Shown one piece after another: positions 17,841-26,632 of a stretch of DNA of 64,000 nt. The notes under the pieces were generated by a model that searched no databases, was not told the DNA's origin, and worked only from the letters and a program-made list of their open reading frames with translations. The DNA is from Acidobacteria bacterium 13_1_20CM_3_53_8 (GTDB taxonomy: Bacteria > Acidobacteriota > Blastocatellia > Pyrinomonadales > Pyrinomonadaceae), in contig MNJR01000023.1 in assembly GCA_001920415.1 (NCBI GenBank), positions 43,881 to 107,880 on the forward strand. Reading direction: 5' to 3'. Each line of letters opens with the position of its first letter. Within the stretch, counting starts at the first letter, position 1. The translations under genes and the position numbers were made by a program.

Positions 17841-19610
17841 TTAATCTGCTCCGAATTCGCGCGGGAAGTATTCGCGCCAGCGCTTGTCAACAAGTTCCGC
17901 GATGTCTGGCCGCACCTTCAATTCTTCCGGGTAGCCCGGCTTCATTCGCGCGTCAATGACAATCGGCAACCGGTAAGAGAGATGATGACGAATAACTTTC
18001 GTCTCAGCCGCGTGAATGTGAGCGGCAGGCTCGAACCTTGTCCACGTAGCCCAGAGAAAATCTGCCACTGAGCGCGCAACCCCCGCGTCGTCATGCAGCA
18101 CAACGAGAGGCCAATCAGCCATCGCTTCATGATGAGCAAGTCGCTCGGCCTGTTCACTATCTTTTTCATAGGAAGCGCCTTCGATGACAAGACATCCCGC
18201 GCAGAAAACTTCAGCCCGCTTAATATCGTTCGGCAGGCTTCCACGAAACTCTCGCGGCAAATCTCTGACAGGCTCACCCAAACCTAAAAGAATCGCCTTG
18301 CTTCCTTCGTTCACGCGCCCGCTAGTGTAATCCAGCGTGTCCATAGAGACATTCGAGAAGATAAATAGATCGCTCATGGGATCAAAACGAGCCAGCACAT
18401 GCTCTAACAACGATTTGAAATTGCGTAAGTCCTGCGCCTGATCCGTGAGGATTAGAAACTTCGTTAGCGATAACTGTCCTTCACCAAGAATCCTGAAACC
18501 TGAAACCAGCGCCTCGCGTTTGTAGCGCTCGCGCACGATGGCAGCGCAGAGCGAATGGAACCCAGTCTCGCCGTAAGTCCATAGGTCGCGCACGCTCGGC
18601 ATAACGAGCGGGAAGAGCGGTGAAAGAAGTTTTTGGAGGTAATCGCCGATAAAAAAATCTTCCTGTCTGGGTTTACCCACAACGGTCGCAGGATAGATAG
18701 CATCGCGGCGATGAAAAATCGCATCAACCCGAAAAACAGGATAATCATGCTTTAGAGAATAGTAACCGTAGTGATCGCCGAAAGGCCCTTCCGCTTTTCG
18801 CTCATGCGGCGGAACCTGACCAACGAGCGCGAACTCTGCGTTAGCAACAAGCCTGTGACCATCTTCTAAAGGATTTTTGACCATTCCTAACTTCTCGCCA
18901 GCAAGCACGGAAGCAAGCAGAAGCTCCGGCACGTCTTCCGGCAGAGGCGCAACTGCGGCGAGCATTAGCGCCGGAGGGCCACCCAGAAATACTGTGACGG
19001 GAAGCTTTTGGCCCAGCCTCTCTGCTTCGTGATAATGAAACCCTCCGCCCTTGTGAATCTGCCAGTGCATCCCGGTAGTCCGCGAGTCGAAGACCTGCAT
19101 GCGGTAGATGCCCAGATTATGTTTGTGCGAAAGCGTATGCTCTGTGTAAACGAGCGGAAGCGTTATGAACGGGCCTCCGTCCTCTTGCCAAGTAGTCAAT
19201 ACAGGCAGTTCATCAAGTCGCGCAGGTCTATCCATGACCTGAAGCACAGGCGCGCGGCGAGTGCTGCGCGTCCCCAATTTCAGAGCTTCGAGCGCAAGCG
19301 CGCGGTGCTGCCACAATTCATTGAATCGCGGAGGCAACAGGCTCTCGGCCACGCGCACCACTTCTCTTACCAGCGACTCAGGCTTTGGCCCGAACGCCAT
19401 CTCAATCCGCCGCTCCGTGCCGAACAGATTAGTGACGACAGGGTAACGACTTCCCTTCACTCTTTTGAAAAAAATCGCAGGGCCGTCGCGCTCTATGACC
19501 CGGCGGTGGACTTCGGCCAACTCAAGGTAAGGATCAACCTCCGCGTTGACTTCAACGAGGTCGCTTTCTCGCCTGAGTTTTTCCATGAATGAGCGAAGGT
19601 CTGAGTGCAT
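17841..19610 (-). CDS. UbiD-family prenylated-FMN decarboxylase
   Basis: Decarboxylase of the UbiD family, 589 aa, which removes carboxyl groups from aromatic or alpha,beta-unsaturated acids with prenyl-FMN. In many bacteria it acts in quinone synthesis. Recognisable segments are the N-terminal DLVEVNAEVDP, TNLFGTERR, the cofactor region IYRMQVFDSRTTGMHWQIH, and EGPFGDHYGYYSLKH with its conserved acidic and basic residues. No ubiX or other quinone gene is beside it, so the substrate is not fixed by context. The ATG at 19610 lacks an obvious ribosome-binding site. Confidence 0.9.
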   Translation of the reverse strand: MHSDLRSFMEKLRRESDLVEVNAEVDPYLELAEVHRRVIERDGPAIFFKRVKGSRYPVVTNLFGTERRIEMAFGPKPESLVREVVRVAESLLPPRFNELWQHRALALEALKLGTRSTRRAPVLQVMDRPARLDELPVLTTWQEDGGPFITLPLVYTEHTLSHKHNLGIYRMQVFDSRTTGMHWQIHKGGGFHYHEAERLGQKLPVTVFLGGPPALMLAAVAPLPEDVPELLLASVLAGEKLGMVKNPLEDGHRLVANAEFALVGQVPPHERKAEGPFGDHYGYYSLKHDYPVFRVDAIFHRRDAIYPATVVGKPRQEDFFIGDYLQKLLSPLFPLVMPSVRDLWTYGETGFHSLCAAIVRERYKREALVSGFRILGEGQLSLTKFLILTDQAQDLRNFKSLLEHVLARFDPMSDLFIFSNVSMDTLDYTSGRVNEGSKAILLGLGEPVRDLPREFRGSLPNDIKRAEVFCAGCLVIEGASYEKDSEQAERLAHHEAMADWPLVVLHDDAGVARSVADFLWATWTRFEPAAHIHAAETKVIRHHLSYRLPIVIDARMKPGYPEELKVRPDIAELVDKRWREYFPREFGAD

Positions 19611-19621
19611 ATTTTTGGGAG

Positions 19622-19753
19622 TATAAGATAAAAGTAAAAAGTAAAAAGGTAAAAGGCAAAAGGAAGGCTGAAACCACTTTTAATTAAAAGATTGGCTTCC
19701 GCTACACTTTTGCCTTTTTACTTTTACCTTTTGCCTTCCTCTTTGCCTTTTAT
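19622..19753. repeat. Hairpin, GGTAAAAG-word family (copy A2)
   Basis: The purine arm (about 19626-19668) and pyrimidine arm (19706-19753) use the same words in shifted order. The centre contains CACTTTTAATTAAAAG. It lies between ubiD and the HEAT-like gene on the minus strand. Confidence 0.85.
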
Positions 19754-19759
19754 CGCTTT

Positions 19760-20395
19760 TTAGTTCGGAGGGCTTGTAACTCCGGTCGTCCTTGCGCGTG
19801 TGGGCAATTCTTGATGCGGCTCGGCCAGACGCCGTGTAATCTCCGCAGACGCGGATTGCGCGGCACGAGCAATCTTCTCATCGAGCGAATTGATTAGCGG
19901 CCTGATGCGTTCGAGAGTTTGCGCGTCGCCTATCTTGCCGAAGACTTCGAGCAGGCGCTCCTGCGTTTTGAAATTGACCTGAGAAAGAAAGATGTAGAGC
20001 GGGTCTGGCGTGTCTAGCTGCGCAAGATAACCGGCAGCCTGTTCGTGGCGCGAGGAATCCAGATCATGAACGAGGCGGAAGAGCGTTTCGTTCCTGCCCA
20101 TTCTGTAGAGCGCCCAGTCGAGCGCAAGGCGCACGCGCGAGTCACGCTCCTGCAACCGATACCCTGCGACCAGTTTCATCTGATCCACAGCAGCGAGCCG
20201 CGCAAGCTCTTCAGCCGCACGCTCTCTTTCGAGCGGGTCTGGGCTGGACAGTTTTTTGGCTATGGCCGATGAATCAACAGTGCTTTCACTGGAAGGAACT
20301 TCTTCCTGACTATTTTGCGCGCAAACCTTTCCGCTGAAACATGCGGCGCAAATCATCAGGGCAAATATGAACAGAGTGGCTTTGATGTAATGCAT
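19760..20395 (-). CDS. Exported HEAT-repeat-like protein
   Basis: Hypothetical 211-aa protein. The hydrophobic N-terminus (ATLFIFALMICAACFSGKVCA) is a signal peptide; a cysteine lies in it, but the lipobox is not clear. The rest is helical with HEAT-like units (PLERERAAEELARLA, SRVRLALDWALYRMG, TQERLLEVFGKIGD, KIARAAQSASAEI), which usually serve as protein-binding scaffolds. No catalytic motif is seen. The C-terminus is low-complexity T/P/S. Function unknown. Confidence 0.7.
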   Translation of the reverse strand: MHYIKATLFIFALMICAACFSGKVCAQNSQEEVPSSESTVDSSAIAKKLSSPDPLERERAAEELARLAAVDQMKLVAGYRLQERDSRVRLALDWALYRMGRNETLFRLVHDLDSSRHEQAAGYLAQLDTPDPLYIFLSQVNFKTQERLLEVFGKIGDAQTLERIRPLINSLDEKIARAAQSASAEITRRLAEPHQELPTRARTTGVTSPPN

Positions 20396-20453
20396 AAAAT
20401 TTTATGAGAGTGTATTCAAACCAAGGGAAATCGTGAAAAAAATTTTGGGAAGA

Positions 20454-20750
20454 TTAATCAACGTCGAGCGGATTGATCCAGGGCTTGTCCTTCTCCTTTT
20501 CCGCGCGCTTCATGGCCTCGCGGAATTTCTCTTCCAGAAGTCGCTCTCGGTCTTTCATAGAGCCAAGCTCTTGTTGAAAGATTTGCTCGCGCTGCTGTTT
20601 CTGCTTATCTAATCCCTTGACCATATCTTCAAAAGATGCGAGCGGCTTTGTTTTCTCTTCGTGCGAAATGACTGCGCCGGTCTGCGCATCAACTATAATT
20701 GTTGTTTCGCAGCAAGGGCAAATAATCGTGTAGCGTGTGTTGTCCGTCAT
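20454..20750 (-). CDS. Small zinc-ribbon/coiled-coil protein
   Basis: Unrecognised 98-aa protein. A single CPCC motif near the N-terminus (residues 11-14) within two short beta strands suggests half of a zinc ribbon. Residues 45-90 are highly charged and should form a helix or coiled coil (KQQREQIFQQELGSMKDRER). The ATG at 20750 has GGA about 11 bases upstream. It could dimerise to complete a zinc site; this is inference. Confidence 0.65.
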   Translation of the reverse strand: MTDNTRYTIICPCCETTIIVDAQTGAVISHEEKTKPLASFEDMVKGLDKQKQQREQIFQQELGSMKDRERLLEEKFREAMKRAEKEKDKPWINPLDVD

Positions 20751-20882
20751 AGCAGCACTTCCTCAAACAATCGGCTGTTAAAATAGTCGCCACGAAATTT
20801 CAGCGGCGAATGTAAGTATACCATTAGAAGCTAGATTATTATCAGTGGGAAGATAGGCTGAAAGTTAGTCACTTCAAACTAA

Positions 20883-21005
20883 AAAAGGCAAAAGTAAAAA
20901 GGTAAAAGGCAAAAAGGATAAGGACAAAAGCCACTTTTAATTTATAATTCACGCCTGCAAGGCGTGTCTTAACTTTTTACTTTTACCTTTTGCCTTTTAC
21001 CTTTT
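20883..21005. repeat. Hairpin, GGTAAAAG-word family (copy A3)
   Basis: A purine arm 20883-20915 and pyrimidine arm 20970-21005 enclose AATTTATAATTCACGCCTGC, which is the A1/A4/A9 centre in the opposite orientation. It ends 16 bases before the next ATG, so the CAGGAG ribosome-binding site lies just outside the arm. Confidence 0.85.
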
Positions 21006-21021
21006 CAACAGGAGAACAATT

Positions 21022-21306
21022 ATGGAAAATTCGGAAAATCCAAGCCGGGCGCAACTTCTTCTGATGATTCAGAGTCTTGAGCGTCGGGTTAGTGAGCTAG
21101 AAGACCGTTGCAATAAGGCTGAGGAGAGCAGCCCACTGAGCGAGGATGAACTTGTTTGGACGGTTGGAAATTCCTCAATTGCTATGAAGAGGGACGGTAG
21201 TATTGCCCTTAAGGCTTTTCGTATAGATTTATCTGCTTCCGGCAGTATAGCGGTCAAGGCTAGCGGCGAACTTATCCTTAAAGGAATGACTATACGCGAG
21301 AACTGA
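21022..21306 (+). CDS. Small coiled-coil plus beta-helix (VgrG/gp5-tip-like) protein
   Basis: A 94-aa protein preceded by a good ribosome-binding site (CAGGAG at 21009-21014). Residues 8-35 form a probable coiled coil (LLLMIQSLERRVSELEDR). Residues 44-92 show alternating strands with the pattern S/G-I-A/x-hydrophobic: SSIAMKRDGSIALKA, then GSIAVKASGELILKGMTI. This resembles the C-terminal triple-stranded beta-helix of VgrG and T4 gp5 spikes. No secretion or phage genes are nearby, so a role in an injection apparatus is only a structural guess. Confidence 0.6.
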   Translation: MENSENPSRAQLLLMIQSLERRVSELEDRCNKAEESSPLSEDELVWTVGNSSIAMKRDGSIALKAFRIDLSASGSIAVKASGELILKGMTIREN

Positions 21307-21379
21307 GTAACAAAGATTGTCCGGTGCTCAAACGCCGTTCGTCTTAACCGCCATACATCGCCGGAATTGTTTATGAAGG

Positions 21380-21970
21380 TTACGGAGTCACGGCTCTTTT
21401 AACAGCGCCACCGACCTTTTTAGCTCCATTCGCAGTCTTATGTCCGACCGTTTGAGCAACGTTCGCTGTCGTTTGCCCTACAGTCTGCGCGCCCTGCGCA
21501 GTTGCGTGACCAACGTCCTGAGCCTTGTTCGCTGTAGCCTGTGCTGCATCCGTCGTCTTATGCTTCACGAAGCCTACTACGTCTGCGATGTGATCTGCGC
21601 TAGCGTCAACCAGACGGTCAACGTCGTTAGTTTTGACATCACGTGCCTCGCCGTCGCCCGCAGGATAAACCTTCATAGTGCGCTGTGTGCCTTTGGTAGT
21701 GATGACGACTTTGGAGATGCGGTCGTTATTTCTGTAGGTTCGCGTTTCTACGCGCGAGCCGTTCTCTTCTGTAGTCGTCGTCTCGTACTCAGCCGAAGTT
21801 GAAGAGGCTGGCGTCGTCACGCTCGATGTGGTGTTAGTGTTCGTTGTCGTAGTGTTAGCGTTCCTGTTTGCATTCGCGTTCATGTTATTCGTATTCGACT
21901 CGCTAGAGCAGCCAGCCATGAATGCCGCAAGCAACGCTGCACTCAAAAGAGCTATGATTCTTGTCCGCAC
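21380..21970 (-). CDS. Lipoprotein with Asn/Thr-rich linker and LEA-like repeats
   Basis: Hypothetical 196-aa envelope protein. The signal peptide ends in the lipobox AFMAGC (residues 16-21). A low-complexity stretch of N, T and A (about 25-55) is followed by a small beta-rich region (RISKVVITTKGTQRTMKVYP). The C-terminus is made of near-11-residue units such as AQDVGHATAQG, AQTVGQTTANV and AQTVGHKTANG, which resemble LEA/apolipoprotein-like amphipathic repeats. Probably tethered to a membrane; function unknown. Confidence 0.7.
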   Translation of the reverse strand: MRTRIIALLSAALLAAFMAGCSSESNTNNMNANANRNANTTTTNTNTTSSVTTPASSTSAEYETTTTEENGSRVETRTYRNNDRISKVVITTKGTQRTMKVYPAGDGEARDVKTNDVDRLVDASADHIADVVGFVKHKTTDAAQATANKAQDVGHATAQGAQTVGQTTANVAQTVGHKTANGAKKVGGAVKRAVTP

Positions 21971-22135
21971 TTTCTTTCCCTCCCGCCGAAATTATTCCTT
22001 GATACTCACAAAACTTTTGGCAACCGACGTGCCAACATGATTGTTTGCTAAATATTAAGTTGAAGAGGATTTAAAGAAGAAGCGCGAACCGCTCAGTGCG
22101 TACCAACTTTGTGCGTGGCGTCTCTTTTGTGTACT

Positions 22136-22176
22136 AAAAAGCGATGAGGCTCAGGCGATTCAGACCTGAGCCTCAT
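22136..22176 (-). terminator. Rho-independent terminator of tRNA-Gly
   Basis: A 12-bp perfect stem ATGAGGCTCAGG (22144-22155) pairs with 22165-22176. On the minus strand it is followed by CGCTTTTTAG, giving the run of U at 22136-22140. It lies 20 bases beyond the tRNA 3' end. Confidence 0.9.
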
Positions 22177-22195
22177 TACTATTAACTAAATTCAA

Positions 22196-22267
22196 AGCGG
22201 GCGACGAGACTCGAACTCGCAACCCTTTGCTTGGGAAGCAAATGCGCTACCATTGCGCCACGCCCGC
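22196..22267 (-). tRNA. tRNA-Gly, anticodon CCC
   Basis: A 72-base cloverleaf read on the minus strand. The acceptor stem GCGGGCG pairs with CGCCCGC, and the discriminator is U. The D arm contains GGCGCAATGGTAGCGC. The anticodon stem is TTTGC/GCAAA with loop TTCCCAA, giving CCC. The T arm contains GGTTCGAGTC-like sequence (read as GTTCGAGTC). CCA is not encoded. Flanked by its own promoter and terminator. Confidence 0.96.
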
Positions 22268-22328
22268 TTAAAATCGCAAATCTAAAATCGAAAATTCTTC
22301 CAGCACTCATCTTATCAATTACGTTTCA

Positions 22329-22358
22329 AAGATAATCAAGCCGGAGCTTGACTGTCAA
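22329..22358 (-). promoter_or_regulatory. Sigma-70-type promoter of tRNA-Gly
   Basis: On the minus strand TTGACA (22353-22358) and TATCTT (22329-22334) are 18 bases apart. A leader of roughly 55 bases precedes the tRNA. That leader contains one unpaired ATTTTAGATTT arm of the type found in hairpin family D. Confidence 0.6.
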
Positions 22359-22359
22359 A

Positions 22360-22731
22360 CTATCCAGCGCTTTCAACCAGTTGTTTGACGACGCTTCCTA
22401 AACGCGCCGTGTCCTCCGGCTTTCGCAGACACCCTTGCGCGCCAGCCTTTGCAGCTTCCTCTTCGTCAAGAAGGTCTGCGTAGGCTGTGTAGAAGAGAAT
22501 CGGCGTGCGCTGGTCGAAGCTGCGAATCTCGCGGCAGAGTTCCAGACCGTCCTTGTCAGGCAGACCAATATCAAGAAGGATAAGGGCGAAACTTTTATTG
22601 CGCGCCTCTCTTATGCCTTCATCCGCCGTTCGCACGGCCACAACATGAAAGCCTTCCTGCTCAAGTCCGAATTCGACAAGCTCGCGCGTGTCCGAAGTGT
22701 CTTCGACGAAGAGTATCTCTTTGCCTGTCAT
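22360..22731 (-). CDS. Single-domain response regulator (CheY-like)
   Basis: A stand-alone receiver domain of 123 aa, without an output domain. Acidic residues are in FVEDTSD, the phospho-acceptor is D54 in LILLDIGLPDKDG, the switch T/Y region is LFYTAYAD, and the conserved lysine is K104 in CLRKPED. I start at the ATG at 22731 (MTGKEILFVED); the longer reading from 22755 adds eight residues unlike the family. It probably relays phosphate between kinases or binds a partner. It follows kdsC on the same strand. Confidence 0.88.
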   Translation of the reverse strand: MTGKEILFVEDTSDTRELVEFGLEQEGFHVVAVRTADEGIREARNKSFALILLDIGLPDKDGLELCREIRSFDQRTPILFYTAYADLLDEEEAAKAGAQGCLRKPEDTARLGSVVKQLVESAG

Positions 22732-22788
22732 AGTTGATAATGAAAGATAGAGCAACGCCCTCTGTGCTTGATTGAACCCCCAGGCTCG

Positions 22789-23325
22789 CTACCTTTTGAT
22801 GTACCTTTCCATAAGTTCAGACCAGCGCCCTTGCGCCTTCAAGATAAGCTCGCAAACTTCTCGAACTGCGCCGAAACCGCCCGGCAGTTGAGTGATGTAA
22901 TGCGCCGCCGCGCGTGTCTCTTCGATGGCGTCGGCAACGGCGACGGCAAATCCAGAGCGCAGCATGAGCGGAATGTCCGTAACGTCATCGCCAATGAACG
23001 CAACTTCAGATTCTTCTGCGCCAGACTCTTTTAGAATTTCATCAAAGGCTTCTGCCTTGTTGAGCGCGCCTTGACGTACGTATTTTATTCCTAAATCCGC
23101 AGCGCGCATCACGACCGCCTGCGACGTGCGGCCAGAGATTATGCCTGAGCTAAGACCCGCGCGATGAAAGAGCACAAGGCCGTGACCGTCGCGCACATGG
23201 AAACTTTTCTTCTCGTCGCCGCTTTCATGAAGCTCTATGCGACCGTCCGTTAGAACGCCGTCGCAATCCATCAAGAGCAAACGTATGCGCGCCGCTCGCC
23301 GCTCTATCTCAACAAAATGCTCCAT
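22789..23325 (-). CDS. kdsC: 3-deoxy-D-manno-octulosonate 8-phosphate phosphatase
   Basis: HAD-family phosphatase that makes Kdo from Kdo-8-phosphate, for the LPS inner core. The length (178 aa) is typical of KdsC. Motif I is DCDGVLTDG (residues 20-28), motif II is IISGRTS, the motif III lysine is in GALNKAEAF, and motif IV is GDDVTDIPLM. Its small size without a cap domain fits the tetrameric subclass. It lies 3 bases downstream of the M1-like gene. kdsA and kdsB are also in the window but are not adjacent. Confidence 0.95.
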   Translation of the reverse strand: MEHFVEIERRAARIRLLLMDCDGVLTDGRIELHESGDEKKSFHVRDGHGLVLFHRAGLSSGIISGRTSQAVVMRAADLGIKYVRQGALNKAEAFDEILKESGAEESEVAFIGDDVTDIPLMLRSGFAVAVADAIEETRAAAHYITQLPGGFGAVREVCELILKAQGRWSELMERYIKR

Positions 23326-23328
23326 CGC

Positions 23329-25626
23329 TTAATGAACTTCAAACTGTTCGATTGATTCCAATTTCCAAGCGCCGCCGACGCGTGCGAGTATGAGCACTGC
23401 TGTGCCTGTGCCGCCCGCGCCTATCTGTTTCGCGTTGATAGTCACGTCTGCGGCTAGGTGATTAGCATCCAACTGCTCCGTGCGAACAACCTTCGTCTGC
23501 CAGATTTCCGGCGCATTGCCTATGATTCCTTTGATGAACTTTACGAGTTGGCCTGAGACAATCACGGATTCCAATCCGACCTTGCCGCCTGTCTTAATCT
23601 GCTGGTCTAGCTGCGTGATGAAGTTTCGCGCGGCTTCGTCAACCGTAGGCGCTGAGTTCGCAGAAGCTTCTGCCTTTATCCTTCCGGCTCGCGCGGCAAG
23701 CGTCGAAGCATATTCCGCATCCGTCCTGACCGCTTCGTTGTATCTGCGTACAGCTTCCGCAGCCTGTCCACGACGCAGGGCTATCTCGCCAAGACCAATG
23801 TTAGCCCACGCGAGCGCGGCAGAGGTTGGAAGCGGGTCTTCAAGCAACGACTTGAACTCACGCTCAGCTTCGTCCGTCTTGTTCTGGGCGAGCAGTGCAC
23901 GTGCCAGAGCAAGATGAACATCCTGCATGCGCGGCTGGTATGCAAGAGCGGCGCGAGCGTTTGCTTCTGCATGCGCAAATTCCTGGCGCGCGAACTGTTG
24001 GGTTATCTCGCTTAACGCTTCTTCGGGAAGCTTGGCGCGCGGCTGAACGTCGTTGGAATAATCCATCTGCGGGTAGAGCTTTTCGGGGTCAATCTCTGCG
24101 CGGACTATGCGCGATGAAGTGTTGAATACAGCTTCGCCGAAATTTCGTCCCGGCACAGTCGCCTGCGTAGTCACGCTCTGCCCGCTCTCAGTTGTTCCCA
24201 GAACCGTCACGGTCACGTCCAGTTGGCCCAAGTTTCTGAGCGCAGAGACCCACTGACTGCCCCGCTGAACCGGCAGACCGATCATCAAGTCTGTGTCCGT
24301 AGTCTGATCTAACTCCTGATCTAAAATCGTTTTCAAACTCGCTCCGCCGCGATCCGCTAAAGCCGCGCGAAGCGAGTTGAGGCTCATGCCCGCAGCGCTG
24401 TTGCTTCCGGCTTGAATCTGCGACTTCAATACAGACATGAACACGTCTCGTCCTAACGCTCTATCAACCAGACGCCAGACCATAGCTCCCTTGTTGCCCA
24501 CGGAAGTGAAGAAGGTCTCGTCCAGCATAGTAGCCTGTCTCAGTGGAGCGTCGCGGCGCGAGACTGCTGCATAGGCTATACGCTCTCGCATACGCTCGGC
24601 GGCGGCTGCGTCCGCGCCAAACTGTTTCTCAATAAACGCGGTCGCAAGAAATCTAATCAATCCCTCGCGCACGACACCTCCGCCTTCACCTCTAACCGGC
24701 GCCACGCCTCCGACCCACAGTCTCGCAACGGTTTCTGCTACTAGGAGCGCGGTTGCGGAATCAATCTTCGAGCGGCGAAATGCGGCAGCGTCAAGGAGCA
24801 CTGTGCCGCTATCGTTAAATCCAGCGCCGCGTGTGACTGCGACCAGACGAATGGGAGCGTCCGGCGCATTGCCAAGAGTATTTGCGAAAAATGTTCTTGC
24901 TGCGGCGGCGAGCGCTATCAAACTCTCCGCCTGCTTTCGCTCGTCCGCGCCCGCGCCCTTTGGCATGTACGCGCTTATGCCCCGCGCGTCGTTTCTTCCC
25001 TCGCTTATGTCCCAGCTACCTTTAACGAAGAAGGGTTGACCGTTGAGCAACAGATCGAATGACGAGCCGCTTGATTGTCCTGAAGAGACGAGTGTTTCGC
25101 CTTCAGACGAATTCATGTTCAGGTGAATGGGCGCGCTGTCGCCGCCACGTATAGAGAAAGGAGTGTTCGGCGTAGGATACCAGAACGAGAGCGGAAGGAA
25201 CTGCGAGCCTAGCGGCGTAATCGCAGCAAGCCCATTGTTCTCTTCAACGGGTAAGCGATAATCAATCGAGACTTTGATGGACGAATCCTGCGCGACAGGA
25301 GCGGGCAAGCTGATCGTTGCCAGAAGAAGATCGCCGCGCGTGTCCGTTCTCGTTCGCACTATCGCCGGAGAGTCGTTGACGCTGGCAGACTTGACCTCGG
25401 CCTTAGGGTTCAAGCGCACGCTGAAGGTTGAGCCACTCGCTCGACCCACGTTCTTCGCAGTCAACACGGCGCGCGCCGTCAAAGCTCTTTCACCGCTCGC
25501 CACGTTCGCAGTTATGTCAAAGCGCGTGACGACCCACTCAGGCCCCGCCGTTTCAATCTGAGCGATTGCAACAGCATGCAAGAGAATTAAAAGAAGTAGT
25601 GCGAGAAATATTTTTACTGTGTTCAT
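23329..25626 (-). CDS. M1-aminopeptidase-like exported protein lacking the zinc motif, with TPRs
   Basis: A 765-aa secreted protein. A signal peptide (IFLALLLLILLHAVAIA) is followed by an M1-type N-terminal beta domain (residues 30-200). Next is a catalytic-like helical domain in which the place of HExxH...E reads AETVARLWVGG, so no zinc ligands are visible. TPR-like helices follow at about 560-660 (DVHLALARALLAQNKTDEAE; ANIGLGEIALRRGQAAEA), then a small alpha+beta C-terminal domain. It is probably a scaffold or a degenerate enzyme. It is upstream of, and nearly touches, kdsC. Confidence 0.75.
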   Translation of the reverse strand: MNTVKIFLALLLLILLHAVAIAQIETAGPEWVVTRFDITANVASGERALTARAVLTAKNVGRASGSTFSVRLNPKAEVKSASVNDSPAIVRTRTDTRGDLLLATISLPAPVAQDSSIKVSIDYRLPVEENNGLAAITPLGSQFLPLSFWYPTPNTPFSIRGGDSAPIHLNMNSSEGETLVSSGQSSGSSFDLLLNGQPFFVKGSWDISEGRNDARGISAYMPKGAGADERKQAESLIALAAAARTFFANTLGNAPDAPIRLVAVTRGAGFNDSGTVLLDAAAFRRSKIDSATALLVAETVARLWVGGVAPVRGEGGGVVREGLIRFLATAFIEKQFGADAAAAERMRERIAYAAVSRRDAPLRQATMLDETFFTSVGNKGAMVWRLVDRALGRDVFMSVLKSQIQAGSNSAAGMSLNSLRAALADRGGASLKTILDQELDQTTDTDLMIGLPVQRGSQWVSALRNLGQLDVTVTVLGTTESGQSVTTQATVPGRNFGEAVFNTSSRIVRAEIDPEKLYPQMDYSNDVQPRAKLPEEALSEITQQFARQEFAHAEANARAALAYQPRMQDVHLALARALLAQNKTDEAEREFKSLLEDPLPTSAALAWANIGLGEIALRRGQAAEAVRRYNEAVRTDAEYASTLAARAGRIKAEASANSAPTVDEAARNFITQLDQQIKTGGKVGLESVIVSGQLVKFIKGIIGNAPEIWQTKVVRTEQLDANHLAADVTINAKQIGAGGTGTAVLILARVGGAWKLESIEQFEVH

Positions 25627-25780
25627 AAAGACAGTGACAAGTGACGAGCAAGAGCTATTTTTAATTTTTAATTCAGTATTAAGTTTTCAGTTCTTAGCCT
25701 TCATTATTAAGAAGAGACTAATCGCTTTTACTAAAAATCAGGAATTAAAGATTAAAAATTATTCTTGCTCGCTACTGCTC
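25627..25780. repeat. Hairpin, mixed-word copy (B5)
   Basis: The outer arm GACAGTGACAAGTGACGAGC and onward (25630-25655) has partial complements in TTCTTGCTCGCTACTGCTC at its right end. Inner words include TTTTTAATTTTTAATTCAG, CAGTTCTTAG and TTACTAAAAATCAGGAATTA. It fills the gap between the M1-like gene and kdsA. Confidence 0.7.
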
Positions 25781-26623
25781 TTATTTTATCTTGCTTCTGA
25801 CAAGAGAGTGTATATCGCGCAGTACGAGCAGAAGCGGAAGCAATCGCTCCAGAGGGAGCATGTTTGGCCCATCCGAGGGTGCGACTTCAGGGTGGTCGTG
25901 AACCTCCATGAAAACTGCATCAACTCCGCAAGCTACTCCTGCGCGCGCGAGCGGTTCGATGAACTCTGACTGCCCGCCGGTTGCATGACCAAGGCCGCCC
26001 GGAAGCTGCAATGAGTGTGTGGCGTCGAAAACTACTGGCGCGCCGAACCCGCGCATAATGGGAAACGAGCGCATGTCTACGACCAGATTGTTGTAGCCGA
26101 ACGTTGCGCCGCGCTCTGTCAATAAAAGCTTCTCGCAACCTGCGGCTCGCGCCTTCTCTACAATGTTTCGCGCATCGTACGGCGCGAGGAATTGCCCCTT
26201 TTTAATGTTGACCGCGCGCCCTGTTCGCGCAGCAGCGGTAATCAAATCGGTCTGCCTACAGAGAAAAGCTGGGATTTGAAGAATGTCCGCGACCTCTGCT
26301 GTCTCTTCGACCTGCGCGATGTCGTGCACGTCTGTGATTACAGGAACCGCCACCTCTTCTTTCACGCGCCTGAGTATTTCCAATCCTTCGCGCAAGCCCG
26401 GGCCGCGAAAGCTTTTCACAGAAGAACGATTGGCTTTATCGAAAGATGATTTGAAGATATAGCCCAGACCCGCACGTTGCGCACGCTCGGCGCACTCTCG
26501 TGCCATCATGAAAGCGTGCTCGTATGATTCTATGACGCACGGCCCGGCTATCAATGCCAAATTCCCGTCGCCGAAAGTTACGTCGCCGACCTCGAATGAT
26601 TTCATCTGAAAATCACTACTCAT
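25781..26623 (-). CDS. kdsA: 3-deoxy-8-phosphooctulonate synthase
   Basis: Condenses phosphoenolpyruvate with arabinose-5-phosphate to give Kdo-8-phosphate, the first committed step of Kdo synthesis; cytoplasmic. At 280 aa it has the family length. Characteristic segments are [63 protein letters not shown] and DGPNML. An alternative ATG lies six residues in. It follows the Ser/Thr kinase gene after 9 bases on the same strand, so it is likely co-transcribed with it. Confidence 0.96.
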   Translation of the reverse strand: MSSDFQMKSFEVGDVTFGDGNLALIAGPCVIESYEHAFMMARECAERAQRAGLGYIFKSSFDKANRSSVKSFRGPGLREGLEILRRVKEEVAVPVITDVHDIAQVEETAEVADILQIPAFLCRQTDLITAAARTGRAVNIKKGQFLAPYDARNIVEKARAAGCEKLLLTERGATFGYNNLVVDMRSFPIMRGFGAPVVFDATHSLQLPGGLGHATGGQSEFIEPLARAGVACGVDAVFMEVHDHPEVAPSDGPNMLPLERLLPLLLVLRDIHSLVRSKIK

Positions 26624-26632
26624 CTTCTGAAT

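Noticed and set aside
19622..19753. A-rich repeated words resembling a CRISPR array
   Set aside because: Words are 6-8 bases, not uniform 24-40-base repeats with spacers, and they form inverted arms. No cas genes are present.
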